The notes under the pieces: model-generated
Seen by the model: the letters and a program-made list of their open reading frames with translations, nothing else
Databases searched by the model: none
Told to the model about the DNA's origin: nothing
Shown: piece by piece, positions 31,395-40,981 of the stretch
Layout: every line of letters starts with the position of its first letter
Numbering within the stretch: the stretch's first letter is position 1
Translations under genes and position numbers: made by a program
Assembly: GCA_016219375.1 (NCBI GenBank)
Contig: JACRNC010000021.1
Span: forward strand, 186,001-250,000
Length of the DNA stretch: 64,000 nt
Direction of reading: 5' to 3'
From: Burkholderiales bacterium
GTDB lineage: Bacteria; Pseudomonadota; Gammaproteobacteria; Burkholderiales; Burkholderiaceae_C

Positions 31395-32190
31395 GAGCGC
31401 TGACGCCCATCGCTTCCAGCTCGCTGCGCATCCAGGCAAACGCGGCCTCGGTGGCGGCGGGCTCGCCCTTGACGCCCAGCTCGATATGGCGGCCGTGCTG
31501 CGGGTGGTCGACGCTGGGCAGGCTGAAGACGGCGACACCCGGGTAGCGGGCCTGGACCGCCTCCATCAGGGGCGTGAGCGTGGCCTCCATCGAGCCGAAG
31601 ACCAGCAGCGCGCGCTCCAGCCAGGCACGGCGGCCGCGCAGCGCGGCGTACTCGGTGTCCAGCACCGAGGCGACCATCGGCCAGGCCATCACCGGAAAGC
31701 CAGGCACGAAATGCACGCGCGCCACTGAGAAGCCGGGGATGCGGTTGTAGGGGTTAGGGATGATGCGCGCGCCTGCCGGGAAGCGGCCCATGTCCAGCCG
31801 GCGCAGGTTGTCCGGGTGCTGCATGTCCAGCGGCTCGCCCTTCTCGGCCGCCATCTCGGCCTGGCGCTGCTCGATCAGCACGCGGGCCTCGGGATGCAGC
31901 TGCAGCTCCACGCCCAGCGCGGCGGCGGCGCACTGCCGGGTGTGGTCATCGGGCGTGGCGCCGATGCCGCCGAAGGAGAAGACCACGTCGCCGCTGGCGA
32001 AAGCCTCGCGCAGCTCGCGCGTGATGCGCGCCGGGTCGTCGCCCAGGTAGCGCGCCCAGGACAGGGCCAGGCCCCGCTCGCCGAGCAGCTCGATGAGCTT
32101 GGCCAGATGCTTGTCGGCACGGCGGCCGCTGAGGATCTCGTCACCGATGATCAGGGCACCGAAGGCGGGCAGGTCGTCTTGCGCGGGCAT
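31384..32190 (-). CDS. molybdopterin-binding (MoaB/Mog-like) protein of the CinA N-terminal type
   Basis: The 268-residue protein starts with ALIIGDEILSGRRADKHLAKLIELLGERGLAL and has FSFGGIGATPDDHTRQCAA, the MoCF_biosynth fold found in the N-terminal half of CinA. It lacks the C-terminal NMN deamidase domain of full CinA. Such stand-alone proteins are often labelled competence/damage-inducible protein A, but their role is not well established. It ends in TAG, and its last codons overlap an NtrC-type site for glnA. Confidence 0.88.
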   Translation of the reverse strand: MPAQDDLPAFGALIIGDEILSGRRADKHLAKLIELLGERGLALSWARYLGDDPARITRELREAFASGDVVFSFGGIGATPDDHTRQCAAAALGVELQLHPEARVLIEQRQAEMAAEKGEPLDMQHPDNLRRLDMGRFPAGARIIPNPYNRIPGFSVARVHFVPGFPVMAWPMVASVLDTEYAALRGRRAWLERALLVFGSMEATLTPLMEAVQARYPGVAVFSLPSVDHPQHGRHIELGVKGEPAATEAAFAWMRSELEAMGVSARTE

Positions 32191-32213
32191 GGGAGGCAGC
32201 GATCAGGCAGTGA

Positions 32214-33203
32214 TCAGACAGCGGGCGGAAGCGCCGGCGGCGGGGTGGGCACGCCCGCCGGGGCGCTGTAACGGGCGGCGGCATCAGCGGTGGTGGCACC
32301 AGCGGCGGGGTCGGGGGCGTGGCCGGGTGCGGGGTGGGATGCGGGGTCGGCCGCCGGGTGGTCGCCCAGCAGGCGGGCATCGGCATCCAGCACGTCTTGC
32401 GCGCCGGCCACCGGCTGGCGGCGGCGGGCCAGTGCGGCCAGCGTGTAATGGGCGAACCACAGCGCCGAGAAGGCGAACACCAGGGTGTAGAGCCACACCG
32501 CACCGATGACGAAGGCCGGCGCCAGCACGAAGGCCAGCGCCCCGCCGGCGAAGATCAACGAGGGCGCGGCACCCAGGTAGCCGCTGATGATGCCGATGGC
32601 CCACAGCGGCCAGCGGTGCTCGCGCAGGATGGCGCGGCGCTCGTCGCGGGTGGCGTGCTCGGCCAGCGCATCGGCGGCCATGACGCGGTAGCCCAGCCAG
32701 CCCCAGATCAGCGGCGGCAGCACCAGCCCCAACGGGGGCACCAGCCACAGCGGCAGGCTCATACCCAGCACCAGCAGGGCCACCAGCGTCCAGCCCAGGC
32801 TGCGCCCGGCGCTGAAGACCCACGGCTCATGGCCCTGGGCGAGCAGCGAGGGAAAGCGCCGGGTCTGCACCAGCCGGGTGAAGGTGGGCACCATCAGCTG
32901 GGCCACGGCCAGCAGGCACAGGATGACCACCAACGGCACGACGAGCAGCACCACGATCAGCGGCGCCAGCAGCGCGCGCAGGCCGCCGGCGCCCACGGTG
33001 TCCAGCCAGCCCAGGGCCGTCTGCGTCCAGCCCCAGGTCTGCAGCTGCTGCTGCACCGCGGCCACCGCCGGCTCCCAATAGAAATAGGCGAGCACGCCGG
33101 TGATGAGGGCGCACAGCACCAGCGGCAGCAGCGTCAGCCAGATGACCCGCGGCATCAGGCAGTAGGCGGCGGCCCGCCACAGCGAATCGAGCAGGAGCTT
33201 CAT
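32214..33203 (-). CDS. EI24-domain (CysZ-like) integral membrane protein
   Basis: The 329-residue protein has six or so hydrophobic helices (for example WLTLLPLVLCALITGVLAYFYW near the start and SLIFAGGALAFVLAPAFVIGAVWLYTLVFAF later). It carries the EI24-type segment LIWGWLGYRVMAADALAEHATRDERRAILREHRWPLW. EI24 proteins include CysZ sulfate permease, but this group in beta-proteobacteria has no assigned substrate. The C-terminus is an Ala/Pro-rich tail of about 55 residues. The ATG at 33203 (MKLLLDSLWRAAAYC) was preferred over one four codons upstream. It is followed after 23 bp by the CinA-like gene. Confidence 0.8.
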   Translation of the reverse strand: MKLLLDSLWRAAAYCLMPRVIWLTLLPLVLCALITGVLAYFYWEPAVAAVQQQLQTWGWTQTALGWLDTVGAGGLRALLAPLIVVLLVVPLVVILCLLAVAQLMVPTFTRLVQTRRFPSLLAQGHEPWVFSAGRSLGWTLVALLVLGMSLPLWLVPPLGLVLPPLIWGWLGYRVMAADALAEHATRDERRAILREHRWPLWAIGIISGYLGAAPSLIFAGGALAFVLAPAFVIGAVWLYTLVFAFSALWFAHYTLAALARRRQPVAGAQDVLDADARLLGDHPAADPASHPAPGHAPDPAAGATTADAAARYSAPAGVPTPPPALPPAV

Positions 33204-33260
33204 GCCGGGCAGCATACCGAAGGGTGTCCGGCACCCGGGGCCGAAGGTTGTGGCCTGCCG

Positions 33261-33296
33261 CCGGGTGTCAGGCCGGGTGTCAGGCCGGGTATCGGG
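33261..33296. repeat. 12-bp tandem repeat, about three units
   Basis: CCGGGTGTCAGG occurs twice in tandem (33261-33284), followed by a diverged third unit CCGGGTATCGGG. It lies in the 120-bp gap between the EI24-like start and the AIM24-like stop. Confidence 0.7.
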
Positions 33297-33323
33297 TCGG
33301 GGCAGAGCGCGGCGCGGCGGCGC

Positions 33324-34142
33324 TTACTCGTCGTCGCCACCCAGCACGCCGCCGAGCAGCCCGCCGGCGCCCAGGCCGGCCAGCAGCCCGCCCTGGTCCT
33401 GCTGGCGGCCGCCGGCCTGGGGCGCGGCGGCGAACACGCGCGAGGCCAGGCGCGAGAACGGCAGGCTCTGCAGCCAGACATGGCCTGGGCCGGTCAGGCG
33501 GGCCAGGAACAGGCCCTCGCCGCCGAAGAGCGCCGTCTTGACGCCGCCGACGAACTGCACCTCGAAGTCCACGCCCGGCGTGTAGGCCACCAGGCAGCCG
33601 GTGTCCACCAGTAGCGTCTGGCCCGCGGCCAGCTCGCGGCGCACCACGGTGCCGCCGGCATGCACGAAGGCCAGGCCGTCGCCGTCGAGCTTCTGCATGA
33701 TGAAGCCTTCGCCGCCGAAGAAGCCGGCCGACAGCCGGCGCTGGAAGGCGATGCCCAGCGACACGCCGCGCGCGGCGCACAGGAAGGCGTCCTTCTGGCA
33801 GATCAGCGTGCCGCCCAGGGCCTTGAGGTCCATCGGCAGGATCTTGCCCGGGTAGGGGGCGGCGAACGCCACCCGCGCCTTGCCCGCGCCCTGGTTGGTG
33901 TAAATGGTGGTGAAGAGTGACTCGCCGGTGATCAGCCGCTTGCCGGCGCCCAGCAGCTTGCCGAAGAGCCCGCCGCCCTGCTGGCGCGAGCCATCGCCGA
34001 AGACGGTGTCGAGCTGGATGCCGGCGTCCATGAACATCATGCTGCCGGCCTCGCCGATGGCGGCCTCGCCCGGGTCGAGCTCGACCTCGACGAACTGCAT
34101 CTCGGCGCCCTTGATCTCGTAGTCCACCACGTCCATGACCAT
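33324..34142 (-). CDS. AIM24/TIGR00266-family protein
   Basis: The 272-residue protein has the AIM24-type beta-rich fold: [31 protein letters not shown], then [20 protein letters not shown], and repeated [20 protein letters not shown] segments. The C-terminus is a Gly-rich tail ([20 protein letters not shown]). The family is widespread and cytoplasmic or membrane-associated, with no agreed function. The ATG at 34142 has GGAG 8 bp upstream. The gene ends in TAA. Confidence 0.88.
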   Translation of the reverse strand: MVMDVVDYEIKGAEMQFVEVELDPGEAAIGEAGSMMFMDAGIQLDTVFGDGSRQQGGGLFGKLLGAGKRLITGESLFTTIYTNQGAGKARVAFAAPYPGKILPMDLKALGGTLICQKDAFLCAARGVSLGIAFQRRLSAGFFGGEGFIMQKLDGDGLAFVHAGGTVVRRELAAGQTLLVDTGCLVAYTPGVDFEVQFVGGVKTALFGGEGLFLARLTGPGHVWLQSLPFSRLASRVFAAAPQAGGRQQDQGGLLAGLGAGGLLGGVLGGDDE

Positions 34143-34335
34143 CGCTTGCTCCGTTGCGTCTTGATGAGAGAACTCGGGGATACCCTCGCCCAAGCCGGGT
34201 ATCCACCGAGCGGATGGCGCTAGAGAATAATGGATTGCCCTGGGTCCGGCCCCCGCAAAGCGGCAGGACTGCACATCTCTTGCATCGGCTCTGCCGAGCC
34301 GCCCCGCCGGTCCCGAGACGCGTCCACCCTGCCCC

Positions 34336-35577
34336 ATGTTCCCCGCTTTCCAGGTCCACATCCCCACGCTGGTGCTCGTTGTCGCACTGGTCATGGCCAC
34401 CGCATGGGGCATCCTGATCTTCGTGGGGCTGACGCAGCGCACCTACCGGGGCTTCTGGTGGTGGATCCTGGCGCAGGGGCTGGCCACGCTCAGCAGCCTG
34501 CTGCTGCCGCTACGCGAGTCGCAGCCCGAGCTCACGCCGCTGACCACCGCGCTGATGCTGCAGTGGCCGGTGCTGCTGCTCATCGGGCTGCGGCGCTTCT
34601 ACGTGCGCAGCAACCTGCCGCTGTCCGCATCGGCCGACGGCCTGCTCTTCGGCCTGGGCTTCCTTGCCTGGGTGGGCGTGTGGCAGGCCGACATGGGGCT
34701 GGCGCCGCGCGTGGCGGTGTTCAGCGTGGTCTATGCCGGGCTGCACCTGTATGCGGCGTGGGTCACCTTCCATGTGCGCGAATGGCGCCACAGCAGCTCG
34801 CTCAAGGCGCTGCTGGTGCTCATGCTGCTGGGCGCCGTGGTGCAGATGCCGCGGCTGGGCTCGGCGCTGGCGCACTGGGGCGATGCGTCGGTCACCGACG
34901 CGCAGCTCAACTACGTGATGATCGCGCTGGGCCTGTTGTGCACCCAGCTGTTCGCGCTCTACCTGTGCCTGCTGCTGACCTACGAGCGCACCGAAGCGGG
35001 CCTGCGCGAGTCGCAGCGCCAGCTGCGCGTGCTGGCCGACATCGACATGCTCACGCAGATCCCCAACCGCCGGCACTTCAACGACCTGGCGGCCGAGGCG
35101 CTGCAGCTCAGCCCGCCGGGGGCGTCGTCGGTGATGCTGTTCGACATCGACCACTTCAAGGCGGTCAACGACTCCTTCGGCCATGCCGCCGGCGACGAGG
35201 CGCTGCGCCTGGTGGCGCGCTCGGCGCGGCTGATCCTGCGCAGCCGCGACGTGGTCGGCCGCATCGGTGGCGACGAGTTCGTCGCCCTGCTGCCCGAGAC
35301 CTCCGTGAGCGACGCCCTGCACGTGGCCGACCGCATCGTGCGCCACGTGGATGCCGAGCGGCAGTCGCAGCAGCTGGCCGCCATCAGCCTGAGCTTCGGC
35401 GTGGTGCAGATGCAGCGCGGCGAGTCGCTGGCCCAGGCCATGCACCGGGCCGACCTGGCGCTGTACGAGGCCAAGCGCCAGGGCCGCAGTCGCGCGGTGG
35501 CGGCCGAGGGCGGGCATCACGAAGGCGCGCAACCGGTCTTCACGCAGAGCCGGCCGCTGGGCCTGACCGCCAGTTGA
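34336..35577 (+). CDS. membrane-bound diguanylate cyclase
   Basis: The 413-residue protein has six or seven N-terminal hydrophobic segments (about residues 8-220), then a GGDEF domain with [34 protein letters not shown] and an intact active site GGDEF at 311-315. It should make cyclic di-GMP from GTP at the inner membrane in response to an unknown signal. No RxxD inhibitory site is evident before the GGDEF motif (RSRDVVGRI). The gene stands alone, divergent from the AIM24-like gene. Confidence 0.92.
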   Translation: MFPAFQVHIPTLVLVVALVMATAWGILIFVGLTQRTYRGFWWWILAQGLATLSSLLLPLRESQPELTPLTTALMLQWPVLLLIGLRRFYVRSNLPLSASADGLLFGLGFLAWVGVWQADMGLAPRVAVFSVVYAGLHLYAAWVTFHVREWRHSSSLKALLVLMLLGAVVQMPRLGSALAHWGDASVTDAQLNYVMIALGLLCTQLFALYLCLLLTYERTEAGLRESQRQLRVLADIDMLTQIPNRRHFNDLAAEALQLSPPGASSVMLFDIDHFKAVNDSFGHAAGDEALRLVARSARLILRSRDVVGRIGGDEFVALLPETSVSDALHVADRIVRHVDAERQSQQLAAISLSFGVVQMQRGESLAQAMHRADLALYEAKRQGRSRAVAAEGGHHEGAQPVFTQSRPLGLTAS

Positions 35578-35681
35578 TCGGGCGCTGACCCGGCACCGGC
35601 CGGGGCGGGCGGCACCGCGGCAGGCGGCGGCCACGGTACGACCGCCGCAGGCCGCCACCTGCCTGCCGGACAATCCGGCCG

Positions 35682-37037
35682 ATGCACAAGGTGGACGTGG
35701 TGGTGGTCGGCGCAGGCGCCGCGGGGCTGTTCTGTGCCGCGCGGGCGGGCCAGGCGGGGCTGAAGGTGCTGCTGATCGATCATGCCGAGAAGCTGGCCGA
35801 GAAGATCCGCATCTCCGGCGGCGGGCGCTGCAACTTCACCAACCGTGACACCACCCCGGCGCAGTACCTGTCGGACAACCCGCACTACTGCCGCTCGGCA
35901 CTGGCGGGCTACACGCCGGCGGACTTCATCGCGCTGGTGGAGCGCCACCACATCCCCTGGCACGAGAAGCACAAGGGCCAGCTCTTCTGCGACGACAGTG
36001 CCGAGGACATCATCCAGATGCTGGTGGCCGAGTGCGCCGCCGGCCGGGTGGAGCGCTGGCAGCCCTGTGCGGTGCGCGGCGTGAGCCAGGGGCCGGGCGG
36101 CTTCGAGCTGCAGACCGACCGCGGCCCGGTGCACGCGGCGCAGCTGGTGGTGGCCACCGGCGGGCTGCCGGTGCCCAAGATCGGCGCCAGCGACTGGGGC
36201 CTGCGGCTGGCCCGGCAATGGGGCCACCGCATCGTCGAGCCGCGGCCGGCGCTGGTGCCGCTGACCTTCGACGCCGTGGCCTGGCAGCCGTTTGCCGAGC
36301 TGGCCGGTGTGGCGCTGCCGGTGCGCGTCAGCGTGGCGCCGCAGCCTGCGCACCTGGATGGCGGCAAGGCGGCGGGCAGCCCGGGCGACGCCCCGGGTGC
36401 GGCCGCGGCCCGCACCCAGGCGGAGCAGCCGGCTGGGGCCGGCGCGCGCGGCAGCAAGGGCCGCAGCGGCAAGGCCGCCGTGGCGTTTCATGAAGACCTG
36501 CTCTTCACCCACCGCGGCCTGAGCGGGCCGGCCATCCTGCAGATCTCCAGCTACTGGCGGGCGGGCGACGGGCTGCGCATCGACCTGGCGGCCGGCGATA
36601 CGCCGGCGGACGACCTGGGCCAGGCGCTGTGCCAGGCCAAGCGCGGCTCACGCCGCCAGCTGGCCAACGAGCTGGCCGCGCGGCTGCCGCAGCGCCTGGT
36701 GCAGACCTGGTGCGCCCTGCATGGCCTGCCGGGCCACAAGCCGCTGCCCGACTGCCGCGATGCGGAGCTGCTGGCCGCCGGGCGCAGCCTGCAGCAGTGG
36801 ACCGTCCTGCCCACCGGCACCGAAGGCTGGCGTAAGGCCGAGGTCATGGCCGGCGGCGTGGACACGCGCGACCTTGAGTCGCGCAGCATGGGCAGCCGCC
36901 TGGTGCCGGGCCTGTACTTCATCGGCGAAGTGGTGGACGTGACCGGCTGGCTGGGCGGCTACAACTTCCAGTGGGCCTGGGCCAGCGGAGCGGCCTGTGC
37001 GCGGGCGCTGGCGCAGCGGGCGGCCGGGATGGCCTAG
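35682..37037 (+). CDS. HI0933/YhiN-family FAD-dependent oxidoreductase
   Basis: The 451-residue flavoprotein has [28 protein letters not shown] (FAD binding), then KIRISGGGRCNFTN, typical of HI0933/YhiN. ATGGLPVPKIGASDWG and the C-terminal MGSRLVPGLYFIGEVVDVTGWLGGYNFQWAWASG complete the family pattern. An Ala/Gly-rich insert of about 40 residues interrupts the middle. The reaction is not known (database labels include aminoacetone oxidase family). The ATG follows a GACAAT hexamer by 7 bp with no Shine-Dalgarno. It ends in TAG. Confidence 0.9.
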   Translation: MHKVDVVVVGAGAAGLFCAARAGQAGLKVLLIDHAEKLAEKIRISGGGRCNFTNRDTTPAQYLSDNPHYCRSALAGYTPADFIALVERHHIPWHEKHKGQLFCDDSAEDIIQMLVAECAAGRVERWQPCAVRGVSQGPGGFELQTDRGPVHAAQLVVATGGLPVPKIGASDWGLRLARQWGHRIVEPRPALVPLTFDAVAWQPFAELAGVALPVRVSVAPQPAHLDGGKAAGSPGDAPGAAAARTQAEQPAGAGARGSKGRSGKAAVAFHEDLLFTHRGLSGPAILQISSYWRAGDGLRIDLAAGDTPADDLGQALCQAKRGSRRQLANELAARLPQRLVQTWCALHGLPGHKPLPDCRDAELLAAGRSLQQWTVLPTGTEGWRKAEVMAGGVDTRDLESRSMGSRLVPGLYFIGEVVDVTGWLGGYNFQWAWASGAACARALAQRAAGMA

Positions 37038-37100
37038 GCCGCGGGCGGGGGCTGCGGCCCACACCTGGACCTGGACCGCCCCCCAGGCGTGCAGCCCTTG

Positions 37101-37154
37101 CCGCACAGAGCGCGGGCGGGCTGCCGGCCGCACAGAGCACGAGCGGGCTGCCGG
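37101..37154. repeat. 27-bp direct repeat, two copies
   Basis: Two adjacent 27-bp units beginning CCGCACAGAGC and ending GCGGGCTGCCGG differ at two positions. They lie between the convergent FAD oxidoreductase and amidase genes. The remaining 175-bp gap has no clear terminator. Confidence 0.75.
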
Positions 37155-37212
37155 CCCGCGTGCACCGTTGGCCGGCCCTGGCAGATGCGTGGCCCGTCGC
37201 CGCACGGGGCGC

Positions 37213-38718
37213 TCAGGCGCGCGCGGCGGACGCAGCCGGCTCGGGCGGCACGCGGCCGAACCAGGGCCGGGCCTGCTCCAGCTGCGCGGCCAGCTGCAGC
37301 ATGGTGGCCTCGGCATCCAGCGCGCCGACGAACTGCACGCCCAGAGGCAGGCCGTCGGGCGTCCAGTACAGCGGCACGGACATGGCCGGGCGGCCGGTCA
37401 GGTTGGCCAGCTGGGTGTACGGCGTCCAGCCCAGGTTCTTGCGCACGGTGTCCTCCAGCACGCTGGCCGAGCGCAGCGCGCGCGCCAGGCCCAGCTTGAT
37501 CAGCACCGAGGCGACCAGATGCAGCGCCGGCGGCGTGGCGTTCTGGCCGATGGGCAGCGGCGGGCCGGCCAGCGTGGGCGACAGCCACAGGTCGTAGCGC
37601 TCATGGAAGCGCGCCAGCGCCCGGGTGTGCTCATGCCAGCGCTGGTGGCAGGCCAGCAGCTCGGCGCCGCGGGTGGACGCGCCCAGTGCGGCCATCACCC
37701 GCGTGTCGGGCTCGAAGTCCGACAGCGGCGCGCCGGTGCGGCGGCGCACCTCGGCCACCAGCGCGGCCTGCATGCCGAACCACATCAGCAGGAAGTCCTT
37801 GGACAGCGCCATGCCGTCCACCGGCGGCGCGGCCGGCTCCACCTGATGGCCCAGCGACTGCAGCAGCCGCGCGGCGTCTTCCACCGCGGCTGCGGCCTGC
37901 GCATCCACCGGCGTGCCGATAGGCGAGTCGGTGGAGTAGCCGATGCGCAGCGCGCGCGGCGGGCGCTCCAGCGCCGCCAGGTAGCCGGGCGACGGCGGCA
38001 TCCAGTAGGGCGCATGCGGCTGCGGGCCCTGCAGCACGTCGAGCATGGCCGCCGTGTCGCGCACGCTGCGCGAGACCACGCCCTGCGCCACCGCGCCGAA
38101 CATGCCCTCGGCCACCGCCGGGCCCGTGGACACCCGCCCGCGCCCGACCTTCATGCCGAAGAGGCCGCAGGCCGCGGCAGGGATGCGGATGGAGCCGCCG
38201 CCGTCGTTGGCACCGGCCATCGGCACGATGCCCGCGGCCACCGCGGCGGCCGATCCACCGGACGACCCGCCGGGCGTGCGCCGCAGGTCCCACGGATTGC
38301 GGCTGGCGCCGTTGGCCTGCGGCTCGGTGACGTTCTTGGCGCCGAACTCCGGCGTGTTGGTCTGGCCGAAGATGATCAGGCCGGCGGCCTCCGAGGCGCG
38401 CACGAAGTCGCTGCTCTCGTCGGCCCGCACCTGGGCCAGCGCGCGCGAGCCGCAGCCGTGCACCTCATGGGCGATCTCCTGGAACAGATCCTTGACCAGG
38501 AAGGGCACGCCGGCAAAGGCGCCCTCATGCCCGCGCAGGCGCGAGGCGCGCTGCCGCGCCCGCTCGTCCAGCCGCCGCACCAGCGCGCGCACAGCCGGCT
38601 GCACCGCATCGCAGCGGGCCATCGCCGCCTCGAGCAGCTCTTCGGCCGACACCTCGCCGCGCTGCACCAGCCGCGCCAGGCCCAGGCCGTCGTGCGAGCG
38701 GTATTCATCGAACTTCAT
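37213..38718 (-). CDS. amidase (amidase-signature family)
   Basis: The 501-residue enzyme carries the amidase-signature triad: Lys in PFLVKDLF, cis-Ser in RTPGGSSGGSAAAVAAG and nucleophile Ser in GANDGGGSIRIPAAACGLFG. It should hydrolyse an amide; the substrate is unclear, and the sequence resembles the 6-aminohexanoate/aryl-amidase-like group rather than GatA (it is not next to gatB/gatC). ATG 38718 has AGGGAGT 3-4 bp upstream. Tail LPLGVQFVGALDAEATMLQLAAQLE is typical. Confidence 0.88.
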   Translation of the reverse strand: MKFDEYRSHDGLGLARLVQRGEVSAEELLEAAMARCDAVQPAVRALVRRLDERARQRASRLRGHEGAFAGVPFLVKDLFQEIAHEVHGCGSRALAQVRADESSDFVRASEAAGLIIFGQTNTPEFGAKNVTEPQANGASRNPWDLRRTPGGSSGGSAAAVAAGIVPMAGANDGGGSIRIPAAACGLFGMKVGRGRVSTGPAVAEGMFGAVAQGVVSRSVRDTAAMLDVLQGPQPHAPYWMPPSPGYLAALERPPRALRIGYSTDSPIGTPVDAQAAAAVEDAARLLQSLGHQVEPAAPPVDGMALSKDFLLMWFGMQAALVAEVRRRTGAPLSDFEPDTRVMAALGASTRGAELLACHQRWHEHTRALARFHERYDLWLSPTLAGPPLPIGQNATPPALHLVASVLIKLGLARALRSASVLEDTVRKNLGWTPYTQLANLTGRPAMSVPLYWTPDGLPLGVQFVGALDAEATMLQLAAQLEQARPWFGRVPPEPAASAARA

Positions 38719-38948
38719 GGCACTCCCTTTGTCCACGGTCCAAGACATGCCGGGCCGCCGCACCAAGCGCCCGGGATCAGGTGCGCGATTCTGGTGTGCG
38801 GCCCGCAGCCCGCCATTGCGGTCTACCCCGGCTGCAAGGCGGGCCGCGCAGGGGCTTGGGCTCGGCATGCGCAGGCGCGGGCTAGCATGGCAGCCAGACT
38901 CTCCCGGCCCACTACCGGCCCCGGCCCCTGGCCCAGCCCGCCCCCGCC

Positions 38949-39893
38949 ATGACCGCCTTCCACGTCCTGTCCATCGGCCCCCGCCCCTTTGCCCTGCCCG
39001 GCGACAGCCCCTGGGGCCCCTTTGAGCTGACCCATGTGGACGGCCTGCAGGCCGCGGCCGAGCAGCTGCGCCAGCGCCATGCCGATGCGGTGGTGATCGA
39101 CGCCGCGGTGGGCGACAGCTTCACCGACGTGCTGCACTGGCCGGCGCTGGCGCAGGCGGTGCTGGAGTCGGCCGTGGTGCTGCTGGGGGCCGAATGCAAC
39201 CCGGCGCAGGCCGATGCGCTGATGGCCGCCGGCGTGCAGGACATCCTGCCGGCCGCCGCCCATGCCGGATCGCCGCTGGCCCTGGCCCGCGCGCTGCGCC
39301 TGGCCCTGGCCCGCCAGCGCCACACGCAGGCGGTGCACAAGTCGCATGCCACCGACCTGTCCACCGGCCTGCCCAACCATGCCCAGCTGCTGGAGCACAT
39401 GAGCCACCTGCTGGCCCTGCGCGAGCGCGAGCCCGCACCGATGGCCGTGGTCGCCCTGCGCCTGGACGGCCTGGCCACCGTGCGCGACGAGCTGGGTGCC
39501 GAGGCCGCCAACGTGCTGCGTCGCAAGGTGGCCGTGCGCCTGCGCGCGCGGCTGCGCGCCAGCGACGTGCTGGCCAGCGTGGCGCCGGACCTGCTGGTGG
39601 TGCTGCTGGCCTGGATCGACCAGCCTGAGGACGGCACCCGCGTGGCCGACAAGCTGGTCGACGCCCTGCGCCAGCCCTTCAGCCTGACCGGGCGCAGCGC
39701 GGCACTGGCCGTCAGCCCCGGCGTGGCGCTCTACCCGGATGCGGGCAAGACGCCCGATGCGCTGCTGCGCCAGGCCATCGGCCAGGCTACCGGCGGCATG
39801 GCCATCGGCCGCGCCGGCTTTGCCAACCGCGTGGAGCGCGGCACGGCGGACGCGGCCAACGACGAGGCACCGCCGTCGCCGCTGGCCGACTGA
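38949..39893 (+). CDS. degenerate GGDEF-domain protein with receiver-like N-terminus
   Basis: The 314-residue protein has a receiver-like N-terminal half (FELTHVDGLQAAAEQLRQRHADAVVID, VLLGAECNPAQADALMAAGVQDILP). A C-terminal GGDEF-like half (about residues 135-290) recognisable from STGLPNHAQLLEHM follows. The catalytic GGDEF is replaced by SVAPDLLVVLL, so no cyclase activity is expected. It may act as a cyclic di-GMP or GTP sensor, or be purely regulatory. It is followed by a terminator and tRNA-Val on the other strand. Confidence 0.75.
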   Translation: MTAFHVLSIGPRPFALPGDSPWGPFELTHVDGLQAAAEQLRQRHADAVVIDAAVGDSFTDVLHWPALAQAVLESAVVLLGAECNPAQADALMAAGVQDILPAAAHAGSPLALARALRLALARQRHTQAVHKSHATDLSTGLPNHAQLLEHMSHLLALREREPAPMAVVALRLDGLATVRDELGAEAANVLRRKVAVRLRARLRASDVLASVAPDLLVVLLAWIDQPEDGTRVADKLVDALRQPFSLTGRSAALAVSPGVALYPDAGKTPDALLRQAIGQATGGMAIGRAGFANRVERGTADAANDEAPPSPLAD

Positions 39894-39939
39894 AAGCCGC
39901 ATCGGCGCTTTGATCCGGGAGCGAGCCGGAAAAAACAAA

Positions 39940-39970
39940 AAGCACCGGGCGCAGACGCTGCCGGGTGCTT
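39940..39970 (-). terminator. rho-independent terminator of tRNA-Val
   Basis: AAGCACC and CCGG pair with their complements around a loop containing GCAGACGC. A TTTTTGTTTTTTCC tract follows on the minus strand. It may also end the GGDEF-like transcript from the left. Confidence 0.8.
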
Positions 39971-40005
39971 GACGTGTGTCTGATGCGGATCGCAACAGGG
40001 CTGCT

Positions 40006-40080
40006 TGGTGGGCGGTGCAGGGTTCGAACCTGCGACCCCTGCCGTGTGAAGGCAGTGCTCTACCGCTGAGCTAACCGCCC
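40006..40080 (-). tRNA. tRNA-Val (anticodon CAC)
   Basis: The minus strand folds as a cloverleaf. The acceptor is GGGCGGT paired near the CCA-ending 3' side. The D arm contains AGCTCAGCGGTAGAGC. Anticodon stem CTGCC/GGCAG encloses loop TTCACAC, giving CAC for codon GTG, and the T loop is GGTTCGAACC. CCA is encoded. A perfect TATAAT (plus-strand ATTATA at 40094-40099) lies 14 bp upstream as the -10. Confidence 0.95.
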
Positions 40081-40163
40081 AAGCAAGACCGCGATTATAG
40101 ACAGAAAAACCGGCGTCGCGTGAAGAGGCGGGTGCCGCTTGCCTGCAGCACTTCGCCGGCCTT

Positions 40164-40889
40164 TCACGCTGCGGCGGCCTGCTCCTGCAGCCGGCGCCAC
40201 ACCGTCTTGCCGCCGCTGGCCTTGTCCAGATCAGCCAGCATGGCCTCATGGGCGGCCTGCTCCTCGGGCGTGGGCTCGATGCGCAGCAGGGCAAAGCCTG
40301 CCAGGTCCACCTCGGCCGCGTGGGCCACCTGCGCATCGCCGCCGTCGCCGGCGTCGATCACCAGGCTCTCCTGCCCGCGCGTCATGCGGATGTAGACCTC
40401 GGCCAGCAGGCCGGCATCGAGCAGCGCGCCGTGCAGCGCGCGGTTGGAGTTGTCCACCTCCAGCCGGCGGCACAGCGCGTCCAGCGAGTTGGACTTGCCC
40501 GGGAACATCTCGCGCGCCATCGTCAGGCTGTCGACCACGCCGGCGGCGATCTGCTGGAAGGGCTCACGGCCCAGCCGGCGCAGCTCGGCATTCATGAAGC
40601 CGATGTCGAAGCCGGCGTTGTGGATGATCACCTCCGCGCCGCGCAGGTAGTCGATCAGCTCGTCGGCCACGGCGGCGAACACCGGCTTGTCGGCCAGGAA
40701 TTCGTCGGTCAAGCCGTGGATCTTGACCGCGTCCTCGCTGTTGGCCCGCTGCGGGTTCAGATAGAAGTGCTTGTTGTTGCCGGTGAGCCGGCGGTTGACC
40801 ATCTCGACGCAGCCGATTTCGATGATGCGGTCACCCGCCTCGGGGCTCAGGCCGGTGGTTTCGGTGTCGAAGAAGATCTGGCGTGACAT
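40164..40889 (-). CDS. dnaQ: DNA polymerase III epsilon subunit (3'-5' proofreading exonuclease)
   Basis: The 241-residue protein has the DEDDh exonuclease motifs: Exo I FFDTETTGLSPEAGDRIIEIG, Exo II IIHNAGFDIGFMNAEL and Exo III HGALLDAGLLAEVYIRMT. It proofreads within the Pol III core with DnaE. The C-terminal part is the alpha-binding region. ATG 40889 is where the family starts (MSRQIFFDTETTG). It lies upstream of tRNA-Val on the same strand and downstream of the isc/hsc cluster with no iscX between. Confidence 0.95.
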   Translation of the reverse strand: MSRQIFFDTETTGLSPEAGDRIIEIGCVEMVNRRLTGNNKHFYLNPQRANSEDAVKIHGLTDEFLADKPVFAAVADELIDYLRGAEVIIHNAGFDIGFMNAELRRLGREPFQQIAAGVVDSLTMAREMFPGKSNSLDALCRRLEVDNSNRALHGALLDAGLLAEVYIRMTRGQESLVIDAGDGGDAQVAHAAEVDLAGFALLRIEPTPEEQAAHEAMLADLDKASGGKTVWRRLQEQAAAA

Positions 40890-40981
40890 GGGGCTCAAAG
40901 GCAAGCGGGCGGCTGCCGAATCTAGCAGCCGCCCGCGGGCTTAGGGAAAGACGGGCGGCCGCCTGGACCGCTCAGCGCGCG

